A stretch of DNA of 64,000 bases from Smithella sp. M82 (GTDB lineage Bacteria; Desulfobacterota; Syntrophia; Syntrophales; Smithellaceae): positions 6,163 to 70,162 of the forward strand of contig MAEO01000189.1 in assembly GCA_001683985.1 (NCBI GenBank), given 5' to 3'. The position numbers were made by a program, and so were the translations under genes. Of this stretch, positions 26,945 to 35,532 are shown piece after piece (the first letter of the stretch is position 1; each line of letters begins with the position of its first letter). The notes below the pieces were generated by a model. That model saw nothing but the letters and a program-made list of their open reading frames with translations, made no database searches and was not told where the DNA came from.

Positions 26945-28324
26945 TTATTTGCCTATGCAGAAGCCGGAAAAAATCTTGTCTAATATTTCATCATTTATCT
27001 TTTTACCGGTTATTTCATCAAGGTTATCCAGAGCTTCACGCAGATCGAAAGCGGCGAACTCGACAGACATGCCCTTAGCGATACTTTCTTCTGCGTTTTG
27101 AATATTTTTTAAGGCTTTTTCTATTGCCAGTTTATGACGCAGATTGGTAATCATAACATTGCCTGCAGATTCATCTTTGCTGCCGACAGATAAATCTATA
27201 ATTATGTTTTTCAATTCTTCCAATCCGTTGCCCAGTTTTGCAGAGATTTCCACAATTTTTGTTTCCACAGGAAATAATGTTTTAAGGGCTTTTGTTTCCC
27301 ATTTCCTGGGTAAATCAATTTTGTTGATTGCGGCGATAATTTTTCCCGTTTTATTTTTATCAATAATAATTTTGTCTTCACCTGTCAGTGGTTTGCTTGC
27401 GTCCAGCATTACAATAATGACATCTGCGTTAGCCAGACTTTCCCACACCAGAGATATTCCCTCTTTTTCAATCAGGTTTTGCGGTTCTCTTATTCCTGCG
27501 GTATCAATTAAATGAACGGGAATGCCGCTGATATTGATTGTATCCGTGATCAAGTCACGTGTCGTTCCGGGAATATCGGTAACAATAGCTTTTTTCCTGC
27601 CGGTCAGGGAATTGAGTAAGCTTGATTTTCCGACATTCGGCTTGCCGGTAATTGTAACGTTTACACCTTCGGAATAAGCTCTTGCCGTACCGTATGACGA
27701 GAGAAGCAGTTGCAGTCGTTCCAACACCTGATTAATTTGCGGTGGCGCTTCCGTGATTTTTTCCTCGGATATGTCTTCGGTGAAATCAATGGCGGTTTCC
27801 AGCAAGGCCAGTGCTTCAATCAAAAGCAGACGTAGGTCTTCCAATTCTCTGGAAAGTGATCCCTTTAACTGAGAAAGTCCCATGGCATAGGCTTTTGCCG
27901 ATTTTGTGCTAATCATTGCCGAGAGAGCTTCCGCCTGTGATAAGTCCAGGCGATTATTTAAGAAGGCGCGCTGGGAGAATTCTCCGCGATGCGCCAGACG
28001 GCATCCCAATTCATGCAGCTGTGTGAGTATGGATTGTATAATGATGGGATTGCCATGACAGTTGATTTCTATAACATCTTCTCCCGTAAAAGAATGGGGT
28101 TTGCGCATATAAGAGATTAATACTTCGTCAAGGATAGTCTTGCCATCCGCGGAAACTATATCGCCGTGGTATAAATGATGACTTTCCCAGGGACAGATTC
28201 CTTTGGAGGGCTGAAAAATACGATTGGCAATTTCGAGAGCTTCAGGCCCGCTTATTCGGATTATTCCAACTCCGGACAGACCCAAAGGAGTCGCGGATGC
28301 TGCTATGGTATCTTGGCGAAGCAT
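26945..28324 (-). CDS. mnmE: tRNA uridine-5-carboxymethylaminomethyl modification GTPase
   Basis: About 459 residues starting at [15 protein letters not shown] (28324, with GGGGAAG upstream); the frame is open 16 codons further. It has the folate-binding N-domain, the G domain (about 215-380) with [29 protein letters not shown] and NKID, and the C-terminal conserved Cys in FCIGK. With MnmG it modifies the wobble uridine of several tRNAs. It is last in the rpmH-rnpA-yidD-yidC-jag-mnmE series, an order conserved near many replication origins. Confidence 0.96.
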   Translation of the reverse strand: MLRQDTIAASATPLGLSGVGIIRISGPEALEIANRIFQPSKGICPWESHHLYHGDIVSADGKTILDEVLISYMRKPHSFTGEDVIEINCHGNPIIIQSILTQLHELGCRLAHRGEFSQRAFLNNRLDLSQAEALSAMISTKSAKAYAMGLSQLKGSLSRELEDLRLLLIEALALLETAIDFTEDISEEKITEAPPQINQVLERLQLLLSSYGTARAYSEGVNVTITGKPNVGKSSLLNSLTGRKKAIVTDIPGTTRDLITDTINISGIPVHLIDTAGIREPQNLIEKEGISLVWESLANADVIIVMLDASKPLTGEDKIIIDKNKTGKIIAAINKIDLPRKWETKALKTLFPVETKIVEISAKLGNGLEELKNIIIDLSVGSKDESAGNVMITNLRHKLAIEKALKNIQNAEESIAKGMSVEFAAFDLREALDNLDEITGKKINDEILDKIFSGFCIGK

Positions 28325-28380
28325 AGTAAGACACTTCCCCTTTAACGTTGTGATTCTCAAATTAAGCCGCAAAGCGTAGG

Positions 28381-28437
28381 GTAATGAGACTCAAACTTCG
28401 AAAGCGTGCAGATTGAAGTTTGTCGGTCGAATTATAC
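28381..28437. repeat. Structured intergenic element, copy A
   Basis: GTAATGAGACTCAAA and CGAATTAT frame a stem CAAACTTC (28392-28399) / GAAGTTTG (28415-28422). The same words with a different but still paired stem occur at 40862-40938. It lies in the jag-mnmE gap. Confidence 0.45.
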
Positions 28438-28459
28438 CATATAAACGGGGAATAATATC

Positions 28460-29335
28460 TTAGCTTGCCGGTTTATCTCTTTCCACAGCTTGCTTTGGGT
28501 TTAACCCCCGTGGTTTTTTTTCTCTGCTATGCCTGGAATTACCTGTTTTTGCGGGAAGAATCACAATTTTTCTAAATTTGCCCTCGCCGCGGCTTTGTGT
28601 GATCAACGATTCATCTTCCTGCAGTACCAGATGAATAAGGCGTCGGTCATGAGCGTTCATATGGCCTATTGATACAGGTTTCATTGTTTTTTTTACTTTT
28701 TCCCTGATTCTTTCCGCCAAACCAAGCAGGAATTCCTCTCTTCTCTTTCGGTACTCTCCCGAATCGATCATGATCATTTTATGGACGTTATTAAGTTTAT
28801 TGATTGCTTTATTCAATATATACTGAAGGGCATCAATATTTTGTCCGCGTTTACCAATGAGCAATCCGCTATTATCACCTTCAATATTGAGAATTATTTT
28901 TTCCGTTGTTTCATTGACAGTTACACGGCAATCCAACGGTATTCTCTGCAAAATGCCATCTAATAGCTCCTTTGCCTTTAATGCCAGCGTAGGGTTGGAA
29001 GTTGAATCGGAAACAACAGTAGGTTCAACCTGCTTTTTTGGTTTGTCCGTCACAATCTTTCTTTCAGATGGACTTTCTTTTTCAGTCTTCCCCTGCGTTT
29101 CTATTTTTAATTCTTGTTTGTCTTCCTTGTTGTCCGTAAATGAAAAATCAATATTTAGGGAAAGAAGTGAAGCTCTTATTTTGGCCTTTTTGGAAAATAT
29201 ACCCCAAAAGCCTCCACTTTCCTCTGAAATAATTTCAATATTTAATTTTTCCCGTGGTACGCCAAATTCGCGGCAAGCTTTTTCTATAGCTTCATCAATT
29301 GATTTTTCTTCTATTTCTATAGTTTTTGAATTCAT
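28460..29335 (-). CDS. jag: Jag/KhpB RNA-binding protein
   Basis: About 291 residues, read from MNSKTIEIEEKSIDEAIEKA (ATG at 29335, GAGG seven bases upstream; an open frame into yidC is less likely). It has the Jag N-domain (about 1-55, with GFWGIFSKKAKIRAS), a charged linker, a KH domain (LLIGKRGQNIDALQYILNKA) and a C-terminal R3H domain (HMNAHDRRLIHLVLQ). It binds RNA and, in Gram-positives, affects cell elongation; the role in Deltaproteobacteria is not established. It is the usual neighbour of yidC. Confidence 0.94.
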   Translation of the reverse strand: MNSKTIEIEEKSIDEAIEKACREFGVPREKLNIEIISEESGGFWGIFSKKAKIRASLLSLNIDFSFTDNKEDKQELKIETQGKTEKESPSERKIVTDKPKKQVEPTVVSDSTSNPTLALKAKELLDGILQRIPLDCRVTVNETTEKIILNIEGDNSGLLIGKRGQNIDALQYILNKAINKLNNVHKMIMIDSGEYRKRREEFLLGLAERIREKVKKTMKPVSIGHMNAHDRRLIHLVLQEDESLITQSRGEGKFRKIVILPAKTGNSRHSREKKPRGLNPKQAVERDKPAS

Positions 29336-29357
29336 TTTAAAACCTCGAGTAATTATA

Positions 29358-31058
29358 TCAGTCAGCAAATTTTTTATTAATATAAATTTGCTGACCGATG
29401 CTTAATACATTATTTATTAACCAGTAAATAACCAATCCTGCCGGGAAATTCAGAAATATAAATGTAAATACAATAGGCATGATCAACATCATTTTTGCCA
29501 TCATGGGATCACCAGTAGCAGGTGTCATTTTCTGTTGAATAAATTGCGTTGCACCCATGACAATCGGTGTAATGTAATAAGGGTCTTTAGCCGATAAGTC
29601 CTGAATCCACCAGAAGAACGGCGAATGACGCAGTTCAATGGCATAAAGAAGTGTATTATACAGGCCGATAAAAACCGGTATCTGAATCAGCATTGGCAGA
29701 CAACCGCTAAGAGGGTTTACCTTATGAGCTCGATAAAGAGCCATGGTTTCCTGACCGATTTTAGCCTGATCATTTTTGTATTTTTCTTTTAACTCCATTA
29801 ATTTAGGCTGAAGCTTCTGCATTTCTTTCATGGATTTGTAACTTATGGTGCCGAGCGGCCAGAAAATGAGTTTGATCAGAATTGTCAGTATGACAATGGC
29901 AATACCGTAATTACCGACAAACTGATACAAAAATTTAATGAAAATCAGTAAACCGATGGAAAGCCATTTCAATCCAGGTATAAATGAATCAAACTCGATA
30001 GCTTCTTCCAGCGAGATACCCAGTTTTTTGAGAAGAGTGTAATCTTTGGGACCAATAAATAGAGAATATTTCAAAGAGTCCGACTGATTCGGCGGAATTA
30101 TGCTTTTTGCTCCTCTGATTTCTACAGAGACCATGTTGTTTTTATCTTTGGACATGTTGATAGTGGTCAGGGACGGATCTTGCGGTATGACAACTGCCAT
30201 AAAATATTTTTTTTCAAATCCGCCCCAGGAAACATCAGGACCAAGACTTAAATCCGTTGATATATCAGAAACTTTTTTACGCTTGACAGATTTGGAAACA
30301 TACGCGACTGGTCCCTCATTACTATAGTTGTCTTTTTCTTTTTTCGGGTCGGCATATTCATACCAGTTAAGATGAGGTATCTCGATTATCGGTGAGTTAG
30401 TGAAATTGGATACTTTTACGTCCAGTCCAATTGAGTAGTTATCGGGATTGAAAGTAAAAATCTTTTCTATCTTAAGTCCGTCAAAATTCCGCGAAAAAAC
30501 CAAACTGTTTTTTTCTTTGGAACTTTTCATATCCAGGTTGGTTGCGTCAACATCATATATCGAATCAGTTGTAATTTCAGAGGTTAACTGTGGGAAAGTA
30601 ATAGCCAGCGGATAAGGGCTTGATTCGTTGATTGCTACAAGTTCTATTGGCTCATTACTTTTTTCTTTTGGGGACTGTTTCGTTCCGGTTATGAAACTTT
30701 TAATTGCGGGGTAAATATCACTAACGCATTTTGAACATTCTTGTTGATATTTTTTAAGCTTGAACGATTTTAAGGCAGCGCCTTTTGTAGAAAATATCGC
30801 CGTATAATTATCAGTTTCTACCTTAATATCTTTAGGTGAAGCTTCTTTTTTTACGATTGCCGGTTGGACTGCAGGCCTTGACATTGTTGCCATTGCCGTA
30901 GTAACAGGCGCTTTCACAGAGATATCTTTGCTGATTTGTTTTGATTCTTGAGCCGTGGTTGCTTGCTGCTTTTGAGCCGGTGGTTTGATAAAAAATAACT
31001 GATATATTAGAAGCACGGCAAGTGACAGGACTACGGCCAAAATTGTCCTTTTATCCAT
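29358..31058 (-). CDS. yidC: Membrane protein insertase YidC
   Basis: A 566-residue inner-membrane insertase. The N-terminal signal-anchor helix (about 6-24, ILAVVLSLAVLLIYQLFF) is followed by a large periplasmic domain of about 330 residues typical of Gram-negative YidC, and then five helices with PLGTISYKSMKEMQKLQPKLMELKEKYKND and the hydrophilic-groove region. It acts alone or with SecYEG to insert proteins such as F0 subunits. TGGAGG precedes the ATG. Confidence 0.97.
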   Translation of the reverse strand: MDKRTILAVVLSLAVLLIYQLFFIKPPAQKQQATTAQESKQISKDISVKAPVTTAMATMSRPAVQPAIVKKEASPKDIKVETDNYTAIFSTKGAALKSFKLKKYQQECSKCVSDIYPAIKSFITGTKQSPKEKSNEPIELVAINESSPYPLAITFPQLTSEITTDSIYDVDATNLDMKSSKEKNSLVFSRNFDGLKIEKIFTFNPDNYSIGLDVKVSNFTNSPIIEIPHLNWYEYADPKKEKDNYSNEGPVAYVSKSVKRKKVSDISTDLSLGPDVSWGGFEKKYFMAVVIPQDPSLTTINMSKDKNNMVSVEIRGAKSIIPPNQSDSLKYSLFIGPKDYTLLKKLGISLEEAIEFDSFIPGLKWLSIGLLIFIKFLYQFVGNYGIAIVILTILIKLIFWPLGTISYKSMKEMQKLQPKLMELKEKYKNDQAKIGQETMALYRAHKVNPLSGCLPMLIQIPVFIGLYNTLLYAIELRHSPFFWWIQDLSAKDPYYITPIVMGATQFIQQKMTPATGDPMMAKMMLIMPIVFTFIFLNFPAGLVIYWLINNVLSIGQQIYINKKFAD

Positions 31059-31078
31059 TAAAAACCTCCAGTTTTATT

Positions 31079-31306
31079 TTACTTGACGGGATCATAACCG
31101 CCGGGATGCAGGGGGTGGCAGCGAAGAATCCTTTTTATGCCCATGAATGTTCCTTTTGCCGGTCCATGTAATTTAATTGCCGAGATGGTGTATTCGGAAC
31201 ATGATGGATAGAAGCGACAACATGGAGCAAAAAAGAAGGGTGACACACAGATTTGGTATAAACGAATTATAGTAATAAGAGATTTTAGTAAAATTGTCCT
31301 GAGCAT
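31079..31306 (-). CDS. yidD: Membrane protein insertion efficiency factor YidD
   Basis: A 75-residue protein with the family Cys and Pro pattern ([27 protein letters not shown] and [13 protein letters not shown]). It lies between rnpA and yidC, three bases after the former, in the classic order. Confidence 0.95.
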   Translation of the reverse strand: MLRTILLKSLITIIRLYQICVSPFFFAPCCRFYPSCSEYTISAIKLHGPAKGTFMGIKRILRCHPLHPGGYDPVK

Positions 31307-31309
31307 AAA

Positions 31310-31657
31310 TTATATACCAGCTTTCCGCGTGAAAAGTTCCGTCAATTCTTTGCATGCTTCGAAATAAGTAAGGGGCGGCGTATTTCTTTTTACCATGATT
31401 ACAACGTCGTGACCGGCGGGAAACAAATTCTTGTTGAGGCGAAAAAACTCTCTGATCAATCGTTTTATTCTGTTTCTTTTTACGGCATTTCCCGCTTTTT
31501 TGGTTACGGTAAGTCCCAGCCTTCTAACCCCTTGAGAATTGCTGCATGTTATGGCTGTAAAGTGTTGAGAACTTCTCCACATCCCCTGTCGGTAAATAGT
31601 TCTATATCTGCTTTGAGTATTGATCCTTTCCGATTTTCGGTAAGATTGTTCTTTCAT
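31310..31657 (-). CDS. rnpA: Ribonuclease P protein component
   Basis: About 115 residues from MKEQSYRKSERI (31657; another ATG at 31669 is possible). The RNR signature is AVKRNRIKRLIREFFR. It binds RNase P RNA for tRNA 5' maturation. The partner RNA gene is only about 300 bp away on the other strand, which is not the rule in most bacteria. Confidence 0.95.
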   Translation of the reverse strand: MKEQSYRKSERINTQSRYRTIYRQGMWRSSQHFTAITCSNSQGVRRLGLTVTKKAGNAVKRNRIKRLIREFFRLNKNLFPAGHDVVIMVKRNTPPLTYFEACKELTELFTRKAGI

Positions 31658-31695
31658 GCATGCTGACAACGTTCACTGCGTTCACTGAAAGTAAA

Positions 31696-31833
31696 TTACA
31701 CGGTTAAACGTTTTCTTCCTTTAGCCCTTCTGCGGCTTAAAACCTGTCTTCCGGATTTTGAAGCCATGCGAACAAGAAACCCATGGGTCTTCTTTCTTTT
31801 TGTATTTGTTTTGTTTGTTAAAGTTTTTTTCAT
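31696..31833 (-). CDS. rpmH: 50S ribosomal protein L34
   Basis: A 45-residue basic protein ([20 protein letters not shown]... [20 protein letters not shown]). It carries the L34 core THGFLVRM and GRxVLxRRRxKGRxRL. AAAGGA stands seven bases before the ATG. First gene of the minus-strand series toward mnmE. Confidence 0.97.
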   Translation of the reverse strand: MKKTLTNKTNTKRKKTHGFLVRMASKSGRQVLSRRRAKGRKRLTV

Positions 31834-31862
31834 GGTTAATCCTTTAAAAGTGATGAAACGAT

Positions 31863-31892
31863 TTATAAATCACAGTAGTATTTATTTGTCAA
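31863..31892 (-). promoter_or_regulatory. Promoter of rpmH
   Basis: On the minus strand TTGACA (31892-31887), an 18-bp spacer and TTATAA (31868-31863) stand 29 bp before the rpmH start. Confidence 0.55.
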
Positions 31893-31928
31893 GGTTAAAT
31901 TGGCAAATGCAAATTTATAAAGCATATC

Positions 31929-31957
31929 TTGAAAGAAATATAAATCGAGTGTAGAAT
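31929..31957 (+). promoter_or_regulatory. Promoter of the RNase P RNA gene
   Basis: TTGAAA (31929-31934), a 17-bp spacer and TAGAAT (31952-31957) would start transcription near 31964, a few bases before the RNA's P1 helix. Confidence 0.6.
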
Positions 31958-31969
31958 AAAACAAAGGCC

Positions 31970-32338
31970 GGAGAAGATCAGATGATCGCCGGTAGAATTT
32001 ATCTACTGGAGGAAAGTCCGGGCTCCACAGGGCAGGATGGTCGCTAACAGCGACTGGGGGCGACCTTAAGGAAAGTGCCACAGAAAAAATACCGCCTGGC
32101 GAAAGCCTGGGTAAGGGTGAAAAGGCGAGGTAAGAGCTCACCGCTTTCCTGGTGACAGGAAAGGCATGGTAAACCCCATTCGGAGCAAGACCAAATAGGA
32201 GAACGTTAAGGGTGGCCCGTCCAATGTTCTCGGGTAGTGTCGCTAGAGACGGCGGGCAATCGTCGTCCCAGATGAATGATCATCACCGCGCACAGGGTAA
32301 CCTAAGCGTGGGACAAAACTCGGCTTATGATCTTCTCC
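31970..32338 (+). ncRNA. rnpB: RNase P RNA, bacterial class A
   Basis: The ends GGAGAAGATCA (31970-31980) and TGATCTTCTCC (32328-32338) pair as helix P1. Inside are the universal blocks GAGGAAAGTCCGGGCTCC and ACAGGGCAG near 32008-32037 and the 3' block ACAGGGTAACCTAAGC near 32292. Its length of about 370 nt and features suit class A. It is the catalytic RNA that trims tRNA precursors. Confidence 0.95.
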
Positions 32339-32389
32339 AGTGCCTTTTACTATAACGTGAAAATGTTTGGTCATAATTTCTATTAGGTA

Positions 32390-32632
32390 TTACAGTCGTT
32401 TACCTTTGTCTTTGGCATCCTTGTAAATCCTCCACATACACAATCCTATGGCAACGAAGAAAGAACACAGCATAAAATTAGGAGTAGTTCCCAGAATTTC
32501 GTCTACAAGGTAACCAATAAATAAGAAAAGGAAGGAAGATAAAACTATCGCAAAACCCCAAGCTGATAACATCAAAATTCCGCTTAATTTATTGAATTGT
32601 TTTCGTTTATCCCTGGGGTTTTTTCCCACCAT
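32390..32632 (-). CDS. atpZ: AtpZ/AtpI-type small membrane protein
   Basis: An 80-residue protein with two membrane helices (about 22-42 and 50-68) after a basic start (GKNPRDKRKQFNKLSG). It fits the AtpZ family found before F0F1 ATP synthase genes, thought to form a magnesium or calcium channel or help c-ring assembly. Here no atpB follows. No strong ribosome site is visible before its ATG. Confidence 0.65.
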   Translation of the reverse strand: MVGKNPRDKRKQFNKLSGILMLSAWGFAIVLSSFLFLFIGYLVDEILGTTPNFMLCSFFVAIGLCMWRIYKDAKDKGKRL

Positions 32633-32719
32633 ATTTTTATTTCTTTGTTTTAATGTAAAAAATAAAAGTCAAACTGTTTTTAAATAATAACATTTACGCC
32701 TGCTTTTGTGTGAAAAGCT

Positions 32720-32914
32720 TTAATCTAACTGAATATAATTTATAAATTGTCTGGCGAGATCAATGCCGCGGTCTGTAAAGAGGCCAATTAGTAAAACGTA
32801 TAGAATAAAAATGATAATTAATTCGCGGTTACGTATTTTTTTATATTTTCTTTTTATTATCCAAAGAACAATACAACCGATAATCAAAGCCATCAGATGC
32901 GGGAAGCAGTTCAT
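32720..32914 (-). CDS. Small two-helix membrane protein (unknown)
   Basis: A 64-residue protein with helices at about 5-22 and 31-47 and a polar tail. A strong AAGGAGGG site lies seven bases before the ATG, which supports it as real. I do not recognise a family. It is transcribed toward atpZ and may be expressed with it. Confidence 0.6.
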   Translation of the reverse strand: MNCFPHLMALIIGCIVLWIIKRKYKKIRNRELIIIFILYVLLIGLFTDRGIDLARQFINYIQLD

Positions 32915-33031
32915 TTTGCCCTCCTTCTCTTTAAAATAAAAATATTAAAGAGAATACAAACTGTTATAGTCTTATAGTCGATTTGAGTTATTATATATTG
33001 TATTTCATTAAAATCCATTTTATTTTTTTTG

Positions 33032-33065
33032 AAAAAAAAAAGGCCGAATCTCGATTCGGCCTTTT
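33032..33065 (-). terminator. Terminator after the Cache protein gene
   Basis: AAAAGGCCGAATC and GATTCGGCCTTTT (33038-33065) pair perfectly and on the minus strand are followed by a run of ten T. It ends the atpE-Cache transcript. Confidence 0.85.
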
Positions 33066-33085
33066 GGTTGATTTATTAAATTAAA

Positions 33086-34390
33086 TTATTTGTCATCATC
33101 GTCGTCGAAGTCACCGCCTTCGGATCCTTCGGGAATCTTCGCCTCTAACGAACGGCTGATTCCACGAACCAGAAGCAACATAATGAAAAACAAAATAATC
33201 ATGGAAGCGATCAGAATAAAGATGACCGTCGCCGTCCATGCTTTAGCTTCCTTTTCAATTTCCTTGGATACTTTCATTGCTTCATAGTTGTATTTCTCAA
33301 CATCCAATCCCAGTCCTACCCATCCAAAGCCGGCCGGCTCGGGAAGATTGGATGCATAAAACTTGATTGGCGCGTAAGCTACGAACTTCGTAATTCCACC
33401 AAATTTGTACATTAATATTCCTGATTTTCCCGTTGCAGCTTCCTTGGCAATATTGAATAGGTTTGGATCCATAAACCCAAGTTGGGACATATTTAACGCT
33501 TCCGTGCCTTTCTTGGCCATTTCCGAAGCATTCTGAGCAGTCATAGTCGTCACAGTCGTTCCATTGGGATTGAGTCCGACAATATGATAATCAGCCGGAT
33601 GAGAAACGATATAACCGCGATTGTCTACCATATACGCGTAATTTCCTGTGGCCGCATTTGTCTCCACTACTCTTTCCGCTTGCGTAGGAACAAGTTGATC
33701 GGTAAATGCAGCCAGATGTCCATAATCCAGAGCCAAAGTAATTACACCGGCAAACCCATCTTTATTGAAGACCGGTGTCGCAAAACGGACAATTCCTTCA
33801 AATCTTTGCCCTTTATCAAACGCTGCCTTATCCACATAAAAACCTGTTACGGGGGAAACATAAATTTCACCTTTGTTTAGATTTTTTGTCTTAGAGAAGT
33901 AATCTTCAGATTTATATGTTGTATTGGCCGGATTACTGACATTTACCCTCTTATTCGCCGGCACTGCCTGACCGTCAACGATTTTAATTTGTTCGTTGCC
34001 GCTTCTGTCAATCAGAGCCATTTCTTTGTACAGAGGGACCAATACCTGCTGCACTTTGCCGTCACGTTTTACCCAGAGCAGTTTTTTATTTTCAGCGACA
34101 AACTGTTTGTAGACAGATTCCGTTGAGGGAATGATGGTTGCAACTTGTAAATCTTTTTTGCATTCAGCCAGGAACTTAGCAATTTCGTTTGCCGTATTGA
34201 CGGCTCTTGCCTTCATATCTTCCTGGGATTTATTATCGAGAACGTTAACAGTCCTCTCTTTTACAGTAACCCCCAGCTTAAACATGCCGTTGGCAATTAA
34301 GAAAGCCATTAATGATAAGGGGATTACGATAAGCAGGAAGAACACGCTTCCAATACTAAAAGACCGCTTATCTTTATTAGTTTTTGACAT
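33086..34390 (-). CDS. Membrane-bound double-Cache protein without output domain
   Basis: A 434-residue protein. A first helix (about 12-30) is followed by a large periplasmic double-Cache sensor region (about 40-375; LIDRSGNEQIKI, YVSPVTGFYVDKAAFDKG, VDNRGYIVSHPADYHIVG), then a second helix (about 390-415) and an acidic tail GGDFDDDDDK. Cache domains bind small molecules such as amino acids or carboxylates. No kinase, HAMP, cyclase or methyl-accepting domain follows, so the signal may pass to a partner. It begins 46 bp after atpE in the same direction. Confidence 0.8.
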   Translation of the reverse strand: MSKTNKDKRSFSIGSVFFLLIVIPLSLMAFLIANGMFKLGVTVKERTVNVLDNKSQEDMKARAVNTANEIAKFLAECKKDLQVATIIPSTESVYKQFVAENKKLLWVKRDGKVQQVLVPLYKEMALIDRSGNEQIKIVDGQAVPANKRVNVSNPANTTYKSEDYFSKTKNLNKGEIYVSPVTGFYVDKAAFDKGQRFEGIVRFATPVFNKDGFAGVITLALDYGHLAAFTDQLVPTQAERVVETNAATGNYAYMVDNRGYIVSHPADYHIVGLNPNGTTVTTMTAQNASEMAKKGTEALNMSQLGFMDPNLFNIAKEAATGKSGILMYKFGGITKFVAYAPIKFYASNLPEPAGFGWVGLGLDVEKYNYEAMKVSKEIEKEAKAWTATVIFILIASMIILFFIMLLLVRGISRSLEAKIPEGSEGGDFDDDDDK

Positions 34391-34436
34391 TACTTTTCCC
34401 CCTAACCTTTGTTATTTTGTGTTAAAAAGTTTTTTA

Positions 34437-34811
34437 TTAACCCAAAAAATAACGCATGTAAGGGTTGGCATAGAGAAGAACCAGAGAAACAACCAGCGCG
34501 TAAATCGCGATGGACTCAGCCATGGCCATACCAACTAGCATGGTCATCATGATTTTTCCCTGAACACCCGGATTTCTTCCCACAGCGCTGCAAGCTCCAC
34601 TGGCCGCTGTTCCAATACCCAAACCTGCGCCGACGGCTCCAATACCAATTGCCAAACCTGCGGCAATCATCGCCCCCACTGCAAACATAGCTTTGGAAGA
34701 AAGATCGCCGGAAGGAATAGCCTCTGCCGCGAAGACAACCGGAGTTGCCATGAGCAGAACTACCGCTGATGTAGATGCTGTCAAGATTTTTTTACCGAAT
34801 TTGCGTAACAT
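34437..34811 (-). CDS. atpE: F0F1 ATP synthase subunit c with N-terminal presequence
   Basis: A 124-residue protein, longer than the usual 70-90. Residues 1-30 look like a signal peptide (VVLLMATPVVFA-AEA). The c-hairpin follows: GAVGAGLGIGTAASGACSAVGRNP and MAMAESIAIYALVVSLVLLYANPY. The ion-binding Glu with Ser after it (AES) is present, but the Gln that helps coordinate sodium in Na+-type c subunits is replaced by Ile, which points to protons. It is not next to other F0 genes here. AAGGAG precedes the ATG. Confidence 0.93.
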   Translation of the reverse strand: MLRKFGKKILTASTSAVVLLMATPVVFAAEAIPSGDLSSKAMFAVGAMIAAGLAIGIGAVGAGLGIGTAASGACSAVGRNPGVQGKIMMTMLVGMAMAESIAIYALVVSLVLLYANPYMRYFLG

Positions 34812-35352
34812 TGTTATCTCCTTTCATAATAAATTGTTTATTATTATTTCGTACTTTCATAACATAAATAATTATTCATGGGAAAGAGAAATAATTTAAA
34901 CTTTAGTTGATTAAAAAATATGCATGGCTTATGCCATGTTTTTAATATGAATAAAATATTTCAATATAATATATTTTAAAAAGCATGGATGTGGGGTAAA
35001 TATTAATCTAATCTATTGAGATTGTTTCAATTCACAATATAAAAGGCAAGGAAAGAATTCATAAAAAATATTCGTGAGTTTTTTTATAAACTGGAAATCA
35101 GAATATTTTAGAAACGGATTTAATATTTTATTAAATAAATTATTATAAAACATTAAAATATATTTGCTGATAATGATCTTTATATGCAGACATTAGATCT
35201 TTATATGCAGACATTTGTTTAATCAGTTTGATTCTTACTGTTGATTTATCAGCAGTCATTGAATTTGCTTCTTATATTTCTATTGAAAATTTTTACCAAG
35301 GTCGTTAGTATAAAATCAAATAAAAGACCACTTTTTACATTAAAGGATGATC
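34812..35352. other. AT-rich gap between divergent units
   Basis: No gene seen. It contains a hairpin CATGGC-TTAT-GCCATG followed by TTTTTAAT (about 34923-34945), which could stop transcripts in either direction, and a tandem pair of 21-nt units at 35175-35216. Promoters for atpE and for the small gene at 35353 should lie here, but none is close to consensus. Confidence 0.6.
35175..35216. repeat. Tandem 21-nt repeat
   Basis: Two units of GATCTTTATATGCAGACATT plus A or T follow each other at 35175-35195 and 35196-35216, differing only at the last base. They lie 137 bp before the two-component operon and could be regulator sites. Confidence 0.7.
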
Positions 35353-35532
35353 ATGCAGGAACTTTTAACGGCAGTTACTTATCCCATCGTATGGCTAATT
35401 TGTTCTTATGCTTTAAAAATTGAAAGCGGTTCGGCAAAACTTCTAATTTCACTTACAGCAGCAATTTTGGTTTATGTCTTAGTAGGGATTAAACTCTCTC
35501 ATAAAGCAAGTAAAAAGGACAATGAAGATTAG
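35353..35532 (+). CDS. Small membrane protein before the sensor kinase
   Basis: A 59-residue protein from the ATG at 35353 (AAAGG seven bases upstream; the ATG at 35347 is too close to it). Two hydrophobic stretches (about 5-21 and 30-45) and a charged tail ASKKDNED. It ends exactly where the GTG start of the kinase begins, so the two are translated together. No family recognised; it may be an accessory of the kinase. Confidence 0.6.
   Translation: MQELLTAVTYPIVWLICSYALKIESGSAKLLISLTAAILVYVLVGIKLSHKASKKDNED

Noticed and set aside
28375-28440. Possible cyclic-di-GMP (GEMM-I) riboswitch because of CGCAAAGC
   Set aside because: The remaining conserved GEMM blocks are absent, and the matched strand is opposite to the mnmE operon.
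31834-31969. Possible replication origin next to rpmH
   Set aside because: No DnaA boxes (TTATCCACA-like) or dnaA gene were found; the gap is filled by the two promoters.
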